A DNA stretch of 64,000 nt from Macrotrachela quadricornifera (GCA_022393335.1 JAJEKB010021111.1:1199946-1263945); one strand, 5' to 3'. Shown: positions 42,978-56,146, numbered from the stretch's first letter. Notes: a model not told the origin generated them from the letters alone. Numbers and translations: made by a program.

Positions 42978-45900
42978 CCCAGTTGGTATATGATTAAAAG
43001 AATAAAATTTTCGCTGCTTCGTTTCGTTTCTTTTTCTTTATTGTCCTTGGGTACATGTAATCGAGAAATAATTACGATATTCACATTTTTCACATGCTCA
43101 TACATAAAAGAATTCAATCTTTTTATAATTTACTATAAAAGTACGTTTCATTTGTATCAAACTAAGATTGAATTATTTGTGGTATGCTTACTGATTGATA
43201 CTTCTACATCTCTAATAAATTAAAGAACAGATAGCATTTTGTGTAAGTAGTATTTTTAACTTTTACAGCTAATTAGCATCTTCATGTTTATCAGGATCTT
43301 AATTGACAGACAGTTGAAAAAAAACTATTTGATTAATAAATTACTTTTCTTATCTTCGAGATATAAATGAAACGAAATGATCACATGAAAAAAATATAAG
43401 ATTTCTAATTTAGCTATTTATTATATAATCAAGACTAGCTAGAGCTCAAACAGGAATTATATCTAAAGAATATCCAGTACGAATTAAAATTATAAATATG
43501 ATTTGTGATAATTATCATCAGAATTATGGTCGAAACAGAGGTGCACAAATACAAGTACAATTTATACTATTATTCACTCATGTATTCACGGGGTTGGTGA
43601 AAGTTGAGCACGGAAAGTTAATCACCAAGCAATAAAGTTAACTCATACACGAGAGTGAGGGTGAGGATGATTGAAATAATTCTTGAGTACTGCTATGTGA
43701 ATAAATTTGATGTAGCGAAATCTTAAATTCTAAGTTTTTGGGATTCATATCCAGTTCAAAGTACAAAATACACTCGCATTTGTTGCGCAGCCCTCGATCA
43801 AAATTCAATTTTTCTTTTCCATTCAACATCATGATCAAGACTATTAATTGATAAGTTTGATTAGTTTTCAAATAAGATCAAATAGTTATTCTCTGAATAC
43901 TTGATATATATATATTATAGTTTTTTCAGTGTATTATGCATACTAACATATGACGTAGATGTGTTTAAGATAAGAACAAAAATCGAACAGTTAAATGTGT
44001 AATACGGTCATAAGCTGTCTTTTTTATGTGCTAGGTAATTCAGTATGGTGTATCAAGTTTTTTCTTTTTGTTTGCTTTCTGTTATAAAAATATCTTACAG
44101 TTGGACAGAGGGAGATGATCTATAAATAGTGAGTTATTTGATGAAATAATGTCATTATCTGCTTCTATAGTTCTTTTCTATTACATGAATTTTAATTTGG
44201 AAAGGTCTTCTATTAAATAAATTGGTAAATATAGAAAATATCGTAAAAGTTTTAAGCGGGAAAACAAATCGATTTTGACTAAATTTCAGAAGCATTTTTG
44301 CTATCGTTTATTTTTTTAGGTTTAAAATAATTGTTTCTTGTGTAGAACAGCAGCTGCATATGATACATGAACAGTAACTATCTTATGTAAAAAGTAAGAA
44401 ATCTGTCTTGCGATAACGCGAAATTTTTTGACAATCGTTAATGAAAGTTATGTAGGAGTGTCGAAAAAAGAATGTGATAAAGCAGGTTTTTGATAAAATA
44501 CAATTACATTATTCATGAATACTCGTGTGTTATGTTGCCATGTTTTAGAAATATTTTTGTTCTTTTCAAATTCAAAAAAATCACTTAAGCTATATTCAGT
44601 TAGGAAACAATTGTTTCTTTCGTCAGTGTACAGTAATAACACATTTATCACTAATGTCGTCGAGTTCTTAACTACTGCATCGCAGTTGTATGCAGCGTTC
44701 ATTCTGCGTCGCAATTCGGTAATAGTAGAACGTATGAGAACACGGCTCAATATGCCATAGAAGGAGATATGTGTTGTTTATAACTTGATTTTGCACTAAT
44801 ATTCAAAGAATAAAAGTAATCAAGGTAATAAATACTAAAATTAATATAATACTTATTTTTCTAAATTTTGGTAGCCATTTGTGTTCATGCATATTGAAAA
44901 CAAGTTGAAGTAGATTTGGTAAAATTGTAGAAACATACAGTTATCGGAGTAAATTTTAAATTTTCCGATAAGAGACCGAATTTGAATTTTAAAAATTGAT
45001 TCTTCTTGGCAGTTCACGATTTTCAGTGTCAATTTGATAATATTATTATTATATTGAAAACTTTGTTTGCGTAAAATATGTATTGTACAAGCTTATAAGC
45101 ATCATCTTCAATTATAAAATTATGTGTTCACCAAAACAAGCAGAGAAAAAATTGTTCATATTATACATATACTAAAAGTACTAATAATAAGTAATAATAC
45201 TCATTCATGACTAGATGAATATGTATACATTGATATTTTGTTAAAAAGAAGAAGCCTACACCTTTTCGTGGTAGCATTTCTTTTTTTAAGATTTAAAAAT
45301 AGATTGTACTAAACAAACACACATTTTAAATGAATATAATAACAATCTAAACAATTGTCAGGTGCTACTGCCCATTTCAAAATAAAAGGCGAGCGGATAT
45401 TTTTTATATAATTTTCGATAGAAGCAAGATGAAGAACTGCGGATTTGATCGCGCTTTGTTCTTTATATACCGCAGTTAACTACGGTTCTGCATATTGCAC
45501 ATACGATTGACCGCGGTATTCTTACCGCTCAAAACTGCGGTTTCAAAAGCGAACCGCGATCTACGTATAATGATGAAAGTGACTATCAGTCAGGGGACCA
45601 GAGTAATCATAATTTGAACCGAATTTTTTTGACATTATTTGCTCCCATAGTGTAACATCGATTTTAATAGATCATATGACGGCTCAAAGAACGATGCCTT
45701 ATTAGTATTAGTTTGTTCAAATTAGAATTACAGTTAGGCATTCTTTTTTGAGAAAAAGATTGTTACAATGTAAAAACTCTCAAAGTGCCAATGAAATATT
45801 GACACATAACTGAGACTAATGATGATGTTGGCATTAGGAGTATCCTGCTGCTAATAATTCAGATTAGCTTGATTAATAGTAGTTTATATTAAAATAAAAT

Positions 45901-47551
45901 AATTGCTAACGAAGTCAATGAATAAAGTAAATTGTTAATAAAATTAACTCTTTATGTCTAGAATGTGTAGTTTGTAAAAAAATTTCAAATTGTGAGATGA
46001 AATATGAGGCACTTCGTGAAAGTGCAGATTCAGCTTTGACTCTTGTTTGAATATCCTATACGGATAAAACGTAAGATATTCTAGCCGATTATACGGGTCG
46101 TGCTTGTTGAAAGGGAATATTTTATAACACATAATCTTAGCTAAATTATGTACTATTCAAATAGATACGTTTCATACATAAATATCACACAGAAGAGAAA
46201 TAATTTGATGAAATTTTTAATCTAATAAATCATGAAATCAAAACAATTAGCTATAACATAATGAAATTCTTTAATTCTTTAAATTTATTTTAGTTTTGAA
46301 TTATTGTTAATTTATTATGCAATTGAATTAAATTGGAAGTAGATAGAAATCGATATATTCAATAGAGATTGATGCAAATACTAGATTAAGGTGTTTGTCG
46401 AGGGAAGAAATATAGACGTAGAAGGTATCAATAGCTTTTATGCTTATATCCTCCAAGTCGATATGTATATAACTAAAAGAAAGTTGTTCTTATCTTATTC
46501 TGACTTTAGGTATTATATATACTAATAAAAACGAATTGTTTTCGACTTCCAATGCCATACGAAGCCATGGCTTTGTTTGCATCATATTTTGGGTAAAACT
46601 ATGGGTTTCTCCACCATTTCCAGAGTGCCTTAGTCAGTTTATAGTTTTAAAAATGAAGAAAGCGCGTCTGTTATGAGATATCACATGACCCATAATAGAT
46701 ACGAAGAACTCAAAAAATATCAAGCATAGCTGCAGCTGAAGAGAATTTTAAGACTTTTGAGAAGTTTCCATCAGTCTTGCCTCAGAAATTTCCTAGTCTT
46801 AATCAGAAAAAATGTTACGTTTTATTGATCTATAAACATCATCATGTAGATTAGTAGAACTATCGGAGTGTAAGTATAAGGCACTAGGTTCGAATTTCAC
46901 CGAGAGGAAAAAAATTCGAAGGACTAGAGGTATGATAGTTGCAACTGCTCTTAATCAAGAGTTATAGAATAGATGTCAGAATATTCATAGATAGTCTATA
47001 TCGATAAGGGTATGACTTTATTTATTTTCAAAAACTATTAATAACCGCGACTTTAGGCGGTTTTCAAAACATAATTAAAAGTTTGAATCCCGCGGTGCGT
47101 ATTCACCGGTCAGAAATGCGATTCTCGAGACCGCAAATAGTCATGGTATCTAATATAAATTTTTTCTGTGGGTCGTAGGAAAAATGAAGTAGTGAACTGT
47201 ATTTTAAGGACTAATATATCCTATTAGCAGTGATCGTAAAATTAAATCTTTGCAGAGTTTTATAGCTATTATTCTAATGATTCTAGAACCCTAGGTTTAA
47301 ATTCCACGCTCGTATGCGACAGTCGTATGGCCCCAAACAGGCTAGAATAAAACGAATTAATTTAAATCATAATACGTCAATCAGATTGCACAATTCAGCT
47401 TAAGTCATCTTTTTGAGATGATTTAAATTTTAATGCATCAATCACATTTCTTAATTCAGCATTATTTTTTCTAGTCTGTTTGACGCCTAATACAATGATC
47501 GTATACGATACACTACGACTATATACAGTCGTTGTAAACGATCGCCGAATA
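42978..47551. other. Long intergenic stretch, no gene
   Basis: Mostly very AT-rich. Small GC-rich inverted patches with CCGCGGT and ACTGCGGT words lie at 45460-45565 and 47040-47150. tRNA-B-box-like words (GGTTCGAATTTC near 46889, GGTTTAAATTCC near 47294) lack partner structure. Frames at 43638-43871, 44448-44760 and 45944-46132 are unsupported. Confidence 0.45.
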
Positions 47552-47559
47552 CGAGCATC

Positions 47560-49429
47560 CAGTGGCGTATCCAGCAGGGTAGCAATTGGGCAATTGCTAC
47601 CTAAACAAATTTTTATTGCTACCTATTTCTTTTCTAGTATGGGCAATTGCCCATTGTAAAAAAAATACGAAAATTTGTGTACAGTTAAAGATTTAAGGAC
47701 TGTTTTCTTTCAACACATTTGCTCTTGGCGAGATCTAATCAAGTGATTTACAAAAATCGATCTTAAATGTGTTCCAGTTAAAGAATGATCACCATAATAA
47801 TAATAATAATTCATTGATATTTACTGGTAAAGTGCTTTCTATCTCTTATACGCTCAAATTTGCTAAAAACAAAGGCGGATAAATGTTCAAAAATCTTTCT
47901 ATTTTTACCAACATAATTTGTACGGTATAGAAACGACTGAATCAGTCTAAATTAAAAGTTTTTGCAATATGTGTTGCAACATGATTCGTGTAATGTAGAA
48001 TTGAAAACGTGAGCGAATTATATAGAAAATTTTAATAAAATTGATTGTGTAAATGACAGTGTTTTGAAAAACGTTTATAACAACTTATTTCAGACATTAA
48101 AAGTACTACATTAATAATGAAATGACAATATATGTAGTTCACAGGACGTGTATATTAAGTGAACAGTACAACCAAGAAAAATAACTTTCATGATTGAGAA
48201 CTTGTTGAAAATATAGATAGAACAATGCTTGCTGCTTGCCATTATCCAATGTAAGAGAACAAACTACTGTAATACATGCCATCGTGTGATCGATGAAAGA
48301 TGATCAACTGAGCTTTTCATTGCTTAACGAAAGAGAAGGAAGAGACATTGATCATTTTTCGGCGAAAAAAGATAAAATAACACTCATCCTCACCCTCACC
48401 GTTCTAGTGCTATTTATCTTCGACTTCTTCAAATAAAATATTCAAATACATGAAATTGAAAAATAGATTTATAAAACACGGGAAAAAGCAGCGAATTCAA
48501 CTGTTAACATAGGATGACTACAACTAATTTCTGTTCAAATACACCAAAAAAAGTGATCGTACGAAACCTAAAAAGGGTTCCGAGAACTGAAACGAACTAG
48601 AAACTCTTTTTAGATTCCGTACAAACCAAGTTTCATAAAAACATTTTTATTTGCTTTAGAAACGGGTTTTTGGTACTCGAATTTGAATGCCAGATTCTAC
48701 AGAAAACACCATAGATCATCCATATCCTTCCAGTACTTTACTGCAACACCTTATTTCTACGTATAATTGCTTATTTCTTATTCTATCCCCTGAATATATT
48801 TTCTCAATCTCTTATTCTGTCGCCTTAATCCCTTATTCTACCCCCTTAATCTCTTAATCTCTTTCTCTATATATATGCCTTTAACTTCACCATTTATGAA
48901 TCATATTATAGATTTTTCACCCTCAATTTACTGCTTGGAACCTCTTGAATTTGAAAAACAGCACCGAAATATGAAGTCGATTATAAAGTGATGGATAAAT
49001 AAATAAGCAAACAGGAAAATTCGAATTCGATGGCTGTCTGATTAGACGACATCAGTCAGCATCATAACTGAAACACGAAAAAAAAACAGTTCGATACGAA
49101 ATGCTCATGACTACGATACTCTCGAAAGGTTTTTTACGAAACTTTTCCGACATCGACAGCCCGAAAATATTATTGTACAGGACCTATTATTATACAAAAC
49201 TTTTTCATGCATCATTCGATATCTGTCAGTATATATTAAAGATCCACAAAACCTTTTAGATTTCGATTTGCGCCATTTGCTTTTCAGCATATACAATGGT
49301 TTCTGTAGTGCGTATAATTTTTTTTAACTATTGCCCACTAGATTTTATAATTGCCTACTATTGCTACCTATTATAAATAATTTAGCTGGTGAATTGCTAC
49401 CTACTTAAAAAATCCTGGCTACGCCACTG
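47560..49429. mobile_element. hAT-type non-autonomous element with 8-bp target duplication
   Basis: The ends CAGTGGCGTATCCAG and CTGGCTACGCCACTG are inverted copies with one mismatch. The sequence CGAGCATC stands immediately before (47552-47559) and immediately after (49430-49437), an exact 8-bp target-site duplication as expected for hAT elements. Subterminal sequences carry repeated GCAATTGCTACC words in both orientations. At 1870 bp it has no transposase frame; the minus frame at 49111-49296 is unsupported. Confidence 0.92.
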
Positions 49430-49437
49430 CGAGCATC

Positions 49438-49986
49438 ATATTTTGATAGTGTAATTACTTGTTGTATCTTCTCTGTGCATGAAGTTTATGCAATCTATAT
49501 TATATTTTACACTCAGGAACGTTTTACATAAATTAAATCAAATTTTCCTTTAATATTAACCTCGAACCAAAGGAGAAAAGACGAGACTTGCGTATTTCCA
49601 GAATGCAGTGGACGTACAGAGAAGTCAAGTGGAGTACAAGGGTGGACAGGGAGTATAGGGTCCTTCTGCAGTTTAGCCACACCATTACACTGATTAGTAC
49701 ATTGCACACAGCAACCAGAGTGAGGGAGAGGGCGAGAGCGGCTAAACTGCAGCAGTACCAGTATTTTAAATATATTCATATTATGATTCAGAAAAATCGC
49801 TTGAAACTACTTTAAAACTTCTAAAATAGCTTGAGTTGCCACAAAGTACTGGTCATATATATTCAAAATGATACACAATAAGATACATGGTCACCTATAC
49901 AGCAGTGCACAGCCATTTATACAACGTTGTACTATCTATTGCTAGCCCTGAGTAGCTCTTATCTATTGAACTGAGCAACGGACGCA
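49438..49986. other. Intergenic with a GC-rich hairpin
   Basis: A GC-richer patch at 49590-49765 contains CTGCAGTTTAGCC and its complement GGCTAAACTGCAG about 60 bases apart, a 13-bp stem. Frames on both strands through it are by-products. No gene supported. Confidence 0.4.
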
Positions 49987-49990
49987 TTAA

Positions 49991-50900
49991 GGGGGGCCCC
50001 CCCCTCACCACCGAACTTTGTTATTTCTCATCCGATTTCAACGAAAATTTCAGAGAATGTTAGTCTTGGCTAGAGGAGACTGTGGTTAAAATATCTCCTC
50101 AAATCTCTGAGAAACGAATGAGTTACAGTCAATTTATTGGTCAAAAGTACCCTCCACGCGGGCAAGGCTTTCGATATAAGAATATTGGCTAATCATGTCG
50201 GGGTGGTTTTTAAATTGTAGAGTACCCTTAGGACCAGATTCTAATAGAGTCCGATTTTTGAATTTTCCTTTGTTTGGTTTCTAAAAACACTTTATCGCAA
50301 AATGTTCAAATTCAAAGCGCTCATCAAAATGATATATCTAAGTTTTTTATTTCAGCAAAAGAGAAATTCAAAAATCGGAGAACGTGAGGATCTAGCCCTA
50401 ACTGTCCTCTATTCAACAAAAAAAAATTATCCTTTCTTTATTGAGTCGTTATTGAGAAATCCTTGCCCGCGTAAACGGTATGGTCGAAAAAATTGATTTT
50501 GAGAAAAACGCAAAAGAAGTTTTAGAAATGGATTTTTACAGCCAAATCCCGAAAAGCATGTTTACATGGTATATTTTCAATATATGTCAATGGACTTTTT
50601 GAAAGCGCGTAACAAGCGAATAAGCTAACGCCATCTATCATACTTGATATAAAAAAATGTTATATGCAATGCGGTTATATGGAACAACAAGCAGTTTTTC
50701 AAAACGTGAGAACCATAAAAATTTCTAGGAAAACAGAGTAGTAGGGTAGAAATTTTTTTTGATAAGTCTTTTGAAACCTAGCCATTTTTCGAAAAACCAT
50801 ACATATTCTGAAAGAGGAAATTTCGGCGCATCTTCCTAAACTAAAAATTCAATATTGAGTTATTTTCGAAAAAAACATTTTTCTGAGGGGGGGGCCCCCC
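49991..50900. mobile_element. TTAA-flanked element with G7C8-type ends
   Basis: The left end is TTAA followed by GGGGGGCCCCCCCCTCA and the right end is TGAGGGGGGGGCCCCCC followed by TTAA (50901-50904). Each end is itself a G/C palindrome. The 910-bp interior has no transposase; the frame at 50302-50496 is unsupported. The TTAA target suggests a piggyBac-like mobiliser. Confidence 0.75.
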
Positions 50901-51206
50901 TTAATAAGTTTTGATTGAAAGAAATATTGGGTTTTTATTGTCCAGGTTATTTTAAGCGATACATCGAACAGTAAGTATTCATTTATTTAAATAAGTTTCA
51001 TTTTTTATTTTTAGATCAAAAGCATATCAACCCGATGAAACATTTCGATATCAAGTCTATCAAGTAAGAGTGTAAAAAACTGAGTATTACTCTAAAATAT
51101 GGGCTCGGGATATAGTGTAATCACAAGCAATTTTTTTTACATACTATTTCAACTACAACAATTCTTTTTCTTTCGTTCACTCATACATACATATATATAT
51201 ATAAGA

Positions 51207-51408
51207 GTGAATGGAGAAAAAATCTTCACGTGGATGATAGATACGATAATTGATTATATTTAAAAAACTCTTATACTTCATAAATGACTTTTATGATTGA
51301 GATTGAAACTCCGATAATCAGAGTTCCTTTTGAATGTTTAAATATAATCAATTATCGTATAAATCATCCACGCGAACATTTTTTCCCCATTCACTTTTAC
51401 ATATACAG
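51207..51408. mobile_element. Small palindromic MITE
   Basis: The left arm GTGAATGGAGAAAAAATCTTC and the following GATACGATAATTGATTATAT are repeated as complements at the right (ATATAATCAATTATCGTAT, ATTCAC). Length about 200 bp, no coding sequence, within the outer foldback element. Confidence 0.75.
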
Positions 51409-52145
51409 TCAATCTTTCTAATAAGAACAGATTTTTTGGAGGTCGGCATAATCTAATGAAATAAATCTAATTTTTAAAGGAGGAGACAGTCGATTATCAT
51501 TTATCGATCGATCTCCTTTATATAATGAATTTATATGTTGAAAATATGAAAAATATTAGAAATAAACATTTTCAAATTAAAAATTATTCTCAAAACTTTT
51601 ATTAAAAGTGAAAAAAAAGAATTCAGTCTTAATCACTGATATTATTATCATCAAGATTAAAAGTAAAGAGATTCTACTTATCTTGAACCACTAGATTTTA
51701 ATGTATCATGAGTCAAGGAACATTTTTTAATGTGGACTCATAAAAAAATTTTTAGTTTAGACAAAAAAATGTCCATTCACTTCATTTTTTTTATTTTCTG
51801 TGTATTTTACATAGATTGTTCGTAATAGGAACATTGGCTGTATATATATATGTACCGGATGGGCCAAAAGTAACATAACAAAGATTTTTTTTTCAATGTT
51901 TTTCTTTGTACATCGTCAGTTAGATCTTATATCTGTAACACATATATTAGATACTATAATTCAAATATGCTGCATATCATCAGTGTCTAGATGTAGTAAT
52001 TTGTTCAAAAGCATTCGAACACAAGACAGTCAAAAATAAGGTAAAAAGTCTGAGCTTTAATGAAACATTTATTAAAACAATACATATCTATAGGATATTT
52101 TTAACATTAAAGTTTTTAACAAATATTGTTCTATATGATCACTTT

Positions 52146-53114
52146 CTAAGTCCTTGCAAAGTTGCAATCGCTCAGGTACTGATTACACGCTCTTCGACAA
52201 AATTCCATCGGCAAGTTTTGTATTTCTGTAATAATAGCAGCTTTGAGCGCTTGAATAGTTCGATGTTTTGTTCCATATACATGATCTTTGATGAAACCCT
52301 ATAAAAATAAGTCGACCGAAGTCAAATCCGGAGACTGTGCTTGCCAATTATTTGGTCCACGCTGATCGATCCATCGACTGGAAAACGTTCTATCCAAAAA
52401 GTCTCGAACAAATTGAACATAATGAGCCGGTGCTCCATCATGCATGTAGAACGTTTTCCTTTAATTCATTTGAGGTTCAATAGCAAGAAGAATTTCTTTA
52501 TTCAGCTTTTCAAGATAACTGTGTGCAGTCACAGTATCACGAAAGAAGAACGGACAGATAATGCCTCCAGACCAAATTCTCGCCCATACAGTAACTCCCA
52601 GAGTATTCATATCTTGCGTAATGACGATATGAGGATTTTCTACAGCATAATAAATACAATTGTGCCGATTGATGTGTCCATTCAACTTGAAAGTAGCCTC
52701 ATCGACCCCAAGAATCGTCAGCAACCAAGTTCAGAAAAATATCGCAAATTCGACCAGGATCATCATCGCTTAAATCATGTAGTAGACGAGGACGATAGGA
52801 TTTCAATCCCAGCTCCTTCAGCATTCGACGGAGACTGGTTATAGGCAGATTCAGCTCCAGTGACGCTCTTCTAGTTGACGTTCTCGATTTTCATCGGTGC
52901 TATCAGATCTAGATCGACCAGATATGGGTTCATCTGCGGCACTTCCGGTTTCGTTAAATTTTCGTATAAGATTCAAGATGTTGTTTCGAGCTGGAGGAGC
53001 TCGATCGTAATGGTCCTGGAACTGACGAGCAACTTCAGCTGCATTCTGATGAATGACATGCTACTTGACAATCTCAATTATTTCTGCTGTGTACAGACGA
53101 GAGCGTTCACTCAT
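52146..53114 (-). pseudogene. mariner-family transposase (DD41D), inactivated
   Basis: Read on the minus strand from ATG 53114 (start MSERSRLYTAEIIEIVK) the protein hits a TAG within 20 codons, later frameshifts, and resumes. The helix-turn-helix part (AAEVARQFQ, ARNNILNLIRKFNETG) and catalytic part are clear: first Asp in VDEATFKLNGH, second in MHDGAPAHY, third in SPDLTSVD, with 41 residues between the last two. At least three in-frame stops are visible, including TAA directly before the MHDG block. The stop at 52146-52148 is near the usual end. Dead copy. Confidence 0.88.
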
Positions 53115-53479
53115 GATTAAAAACAATCTGAAAAGGATTAAGCATTCCTAGACTGAAATGGTCGTTTATCTCTTATTTTTATCCGACCTTATTGCACATA
53201 TAACCACACAAAATGCTTGAATAAAAACGCACAGTCAGGACTATGTGGAGGTTCGATAATACAAAAGAAAGAAAAATGAATCAGTGGGTGAAAGATTAAA
53301 CCACTTATGCTATTGTCTACAGATGCCGTCGCTAGTACATATATAAGTATTTATGTATTTGTACGCTTGTAAACAAATTACCACATCTAGATATTGATAA
53401 TATGCTGCACATTTGAGTTATATCATCTAGTATACGTGGTATAAATATAAGATGTAATTGACGATGTACAAAGAAAAAA

Positions 53480-55076
53480 GGAAGTGGCTATGTGCACTAG
53501 GATATGTATAAGCAATAAATTACTGAATATTAAGTTATACTATGGCTTAATATGTATTTAATTATTAATAAGTTTACTTTATTATTTCTTTATCAAATTC
53601 AAATAAATTACAAATCAAATGGCATGATTTCACGCGTATAGAAAAAAAGTGAATACAAATAACGATCAACTAATTGAAGAACACTTCTAGCGCTTCCTCC
53701 AAGGGCGGCGCGAAGAGGCCAGAGCAGGGCGGTAGTATCTAAAACGGAGAAAGATCAAAAAATTTTTTTTTCTGACTTGATTTCTGAAAAAATCCTCCGT
53801 ATGTTTCGATTTTCAAGTCCGAGATCGGCGAAATCGTGCTTCTCAAGTGGAGAACACAGGTAAGTTCCAAACAGGAGACACGAAAGCCCAAAATCGAAGA
53901 ATATCAGTCATATTTTTCCAAACGCAGGAGAGTATCCTCCCCAACCCCCCTCCTCCGCTCACGACGGCCCTGGATTCCTCTATTACGTTTTGAAGAAAAT
54001 GGTTGATTCTTTAATTATTTATAATTCATTGAACGAAAATTATATCACGTAGTACTATTCTTCTCTATTAAATGTACTTTTTTCCTGTTCAAAAAACTAT
54101 AAAACAAAAGATACTATTTCTTTCTAGATAATTGGCTTATAAAATAAAAGGTCGAAAAACATAAAGAGTCAGTTTGCCTGGAGTGTGAGAAGTACTCTTT
54201 AATAAAATAAATTAATCTTCACCTTAATCATTTCTGTAGTGAGAGTTATTGGCACCTTTATAAATAAAAAAAAATAAAGTGATAACTTTTGGAATGAAAA
54301 GAGTAATTTAATGTAGTCACATTTATAATACTAAATAAATATTATTGCACTCATTCTTAGCATCTATTATAAAAAGTCTGTCAAGCTCTTATACTTGAAT
54401 CCAAGTCTCTATTTGTGTTCAAAGATATATTCATACTAGTCTGTTAGTGTTGACTCTTGATTTAATACTCAAAAATGAATAAGCAGCTCAGTACAATTAT
54501 TCCGCTACAAAAACATAGAAACATGAAGATTTTTCCCAAAAAATACAACTATAAACTTGATAAGAAATGAATTCGATTTGTGATTCATATAGTACTACAA
54601 CATGGTTAACTCTTCTTCATATATTTAGTTTTTGAATTATTATATAATCAGTTTCCAAATATTAATGATTTTTGTAGTCCTATACAAATAAAATTATAGA
54701 GAGATTTAGTAGAGAGCTAGATTTTCATTTCTAATGTAAATAATAATTGCTGACTAATAATTTCAAATTTGCATTATAATACTATTTGGAAAGTTTTTGT
54801 TTCATTAAGTTGTCCAAAAGAAACCAATAATGGAATTTTTTTAGGACATCTATTACTTGATAAACAAAAAGTTTTGCTTTCATTTAGAAATATACAGCGT
54901 AAAATTCACGATATCGATTATCCAATATTTTCACTCACTTTTACTATTTCTCTTTCTTATGTAGATATTTTATCCATACTGTTATACAATTTGATTTGTA
55001 CTTAATTTGAATTTTTACATATTCGAGTGCACACAGCCGGCTGACTATGTACACTCGAGTGTACACAGCCACTTCC
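53480..55076. mobile_element. Insertion with GGAAGTGGCTATGTGCA ends inside the mariner
   Basis: Ends GGAAGTGGCTATGTGCA and TGTACACAGCCACTTCC are inverted, 17 bp with mismatches. Removing it re-joins the mariner's subterminal repeat to its terminus. The 3' end also has a direct duplication of ACTCGAGTGTACACAGCC-type sequence. Content is AT-rich with no recognised protein; the frames at 54769-55240 are unsupported. Confidence 0.7.
53698..53973. mobile_element. Putative hAT-type MITE, innermost of the nest
   Basis: A GC-rich island with ends CAAGGGCGGCGCGAAG and GCTCACGACGGCCCTG (inverted, imperfect) lies in very AT-rich DNA. Flanks GCTTCCTC and GATTCCTC differ at one or two positions, consistent with an aged 8-bp target duplication. 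Confidence 0.55.
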
Positions 55077-55312
55077 AAGGAAAAATAGAAAAAAAATCTT
55101 TATTATGTTACTTTTGGCCCACCCGGTATTTGAGAGAACGAAAGAAAAGAATAACGAGAGAGAAAAAAAGAATCGTTATAGTTGAAATAGTATTTTTTCA
55201 AAATTGCCTGTGGCTACATTATACTCCGAGCCATATTTGAGGGTAATACTCAGTTTTTTGCGCTCTTTCTAATAATACCATTCTTACTTGGTAGACTTGA
55301 TATCGAAAGTTT

Positions 55313-56134
55313 TTCACTGAGTTGATGTGATTTTTTTCTTTTAGGCTAAAATTTTATTTACTTTAGATCAAAGTTTTATTTACTTTAGATTAAAGTTTTA
55401 ATTTATTTCTAGATTAAAAATTATAGTTATTTTAAATTGAAGGTTTTTTTATTTTTAAATTATTATCAACGATAAATGAAGTAATAGTTGGTAGTTTAAA
55501 TAAATCGGGGTGTTCAATCTGGCTGAATATCCTAATTCTTTATTTTCTCATGCAACTTCTTTCATATATAAAAAAACTATGATCTTTTTACAAAAACGTG
55601 TAGAAAGATCATAGTTTTTTTTATATATCTGAGAGAAGTTGCATGAGTAAAAAAAGAATTGGGATATCCAGCCAGACAGGACACTCGAAATATTAACTTT
55701 TGTGTATTTGTAGACGGGTTAAGGGTAGGAGAAGCTTGTAAAGATATGATGAGAAACGACGTCGTAACGTTCGTCGTGGGATACTCCCGAAATTCAAAAA
55801 ACTAATAAGGCGTCGATGTTCTTCAAAAAATACCCATCTGCCTTTTATTTTGAAATGTGCAGTAGTTGTATAAAAAATGCGCATATATTCCAAAAGAAAC
55901 AGTTGACATTTTGATGTAAAATGTCGATGATAATGCTAAGTATTAGCATAGAAAACGAATGAAATAAACCAACAATATCGTCAAAATTTTTTCAGATGTT
56001 ATAATTAAAAGACATAAATCAGAAATAATTTGAATGATGTTATAAATATAATAAAAATGATAAATCGAAAAGAGTGATATCAGAATACCAAACCTTATTT
56101 TATATTTTATATTTTTTCTGTATAATTAACTTCA
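55313..56134. other. Intergenic with a T-rich tandem and a hairpin
   Basis: At 55340-55465 a loose repeat of about 30 bp (TTTACTTTAGATYAAAGTTTTA) recurs four times. At 55515-55685 a long hairpin pairs ATGCAACTTCT, AAAAAAACTATGATC and TCTGGCTG(G)AT words with their complements, a palindromic MITE. No gene. Confidence 0.5.
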
Positions 56135-56146
56135 GAAATTAAATAA

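Larger units (their letters stand above)
51855..55126 (-). mobile_element. DD41D-type mariner with a 1.6-kb insertion
   Basis: Inverted ends begin CCGGATGGGCCAAAAGTAAC (left) and CCGGGTGGGCCAAAAGTAAC (right, complement), flanked by TA at 51853-51854 and 55127-55128. Longer subterminal inverted repeats (51895-52030 and 53370-53485, sharing TTTTCTTTGTACATCGTC) show that the original right end followed 53485. It is now displaced by the insertion at 53480-55076. Without that insertion the element is about 1.68 kb. Confidence 0.88.
51035..55312. mobile_element. Outer foldback element interrupted by a mariner
   Basis: The left arm (about 51035-51185) and the right arm (about 55135-55312) are inverted near-copies sharing CGATATCAAGTCTA, CAAGTAAGA, AAAAAACTGAGTATTAC and TACTATTTCAACTA. 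The right arm begins directly outside the mariner's right end, so the mariner inserted into this element. Confidence 0.72.

Noticed and set aside
44448..44760. Overlapping frames on both strands (100 and 81 aa)
   Set aside because: Neither has domain features, and overlap on both strands without codon bias is expected by chance in such DNA.
46845..47330. B-box-like words GGTTCGAATTTC and GGTTTAAATTCC suggesting tRNAs
   Set aside because: No acceptor stem, D-arm or A box can be paired with them.
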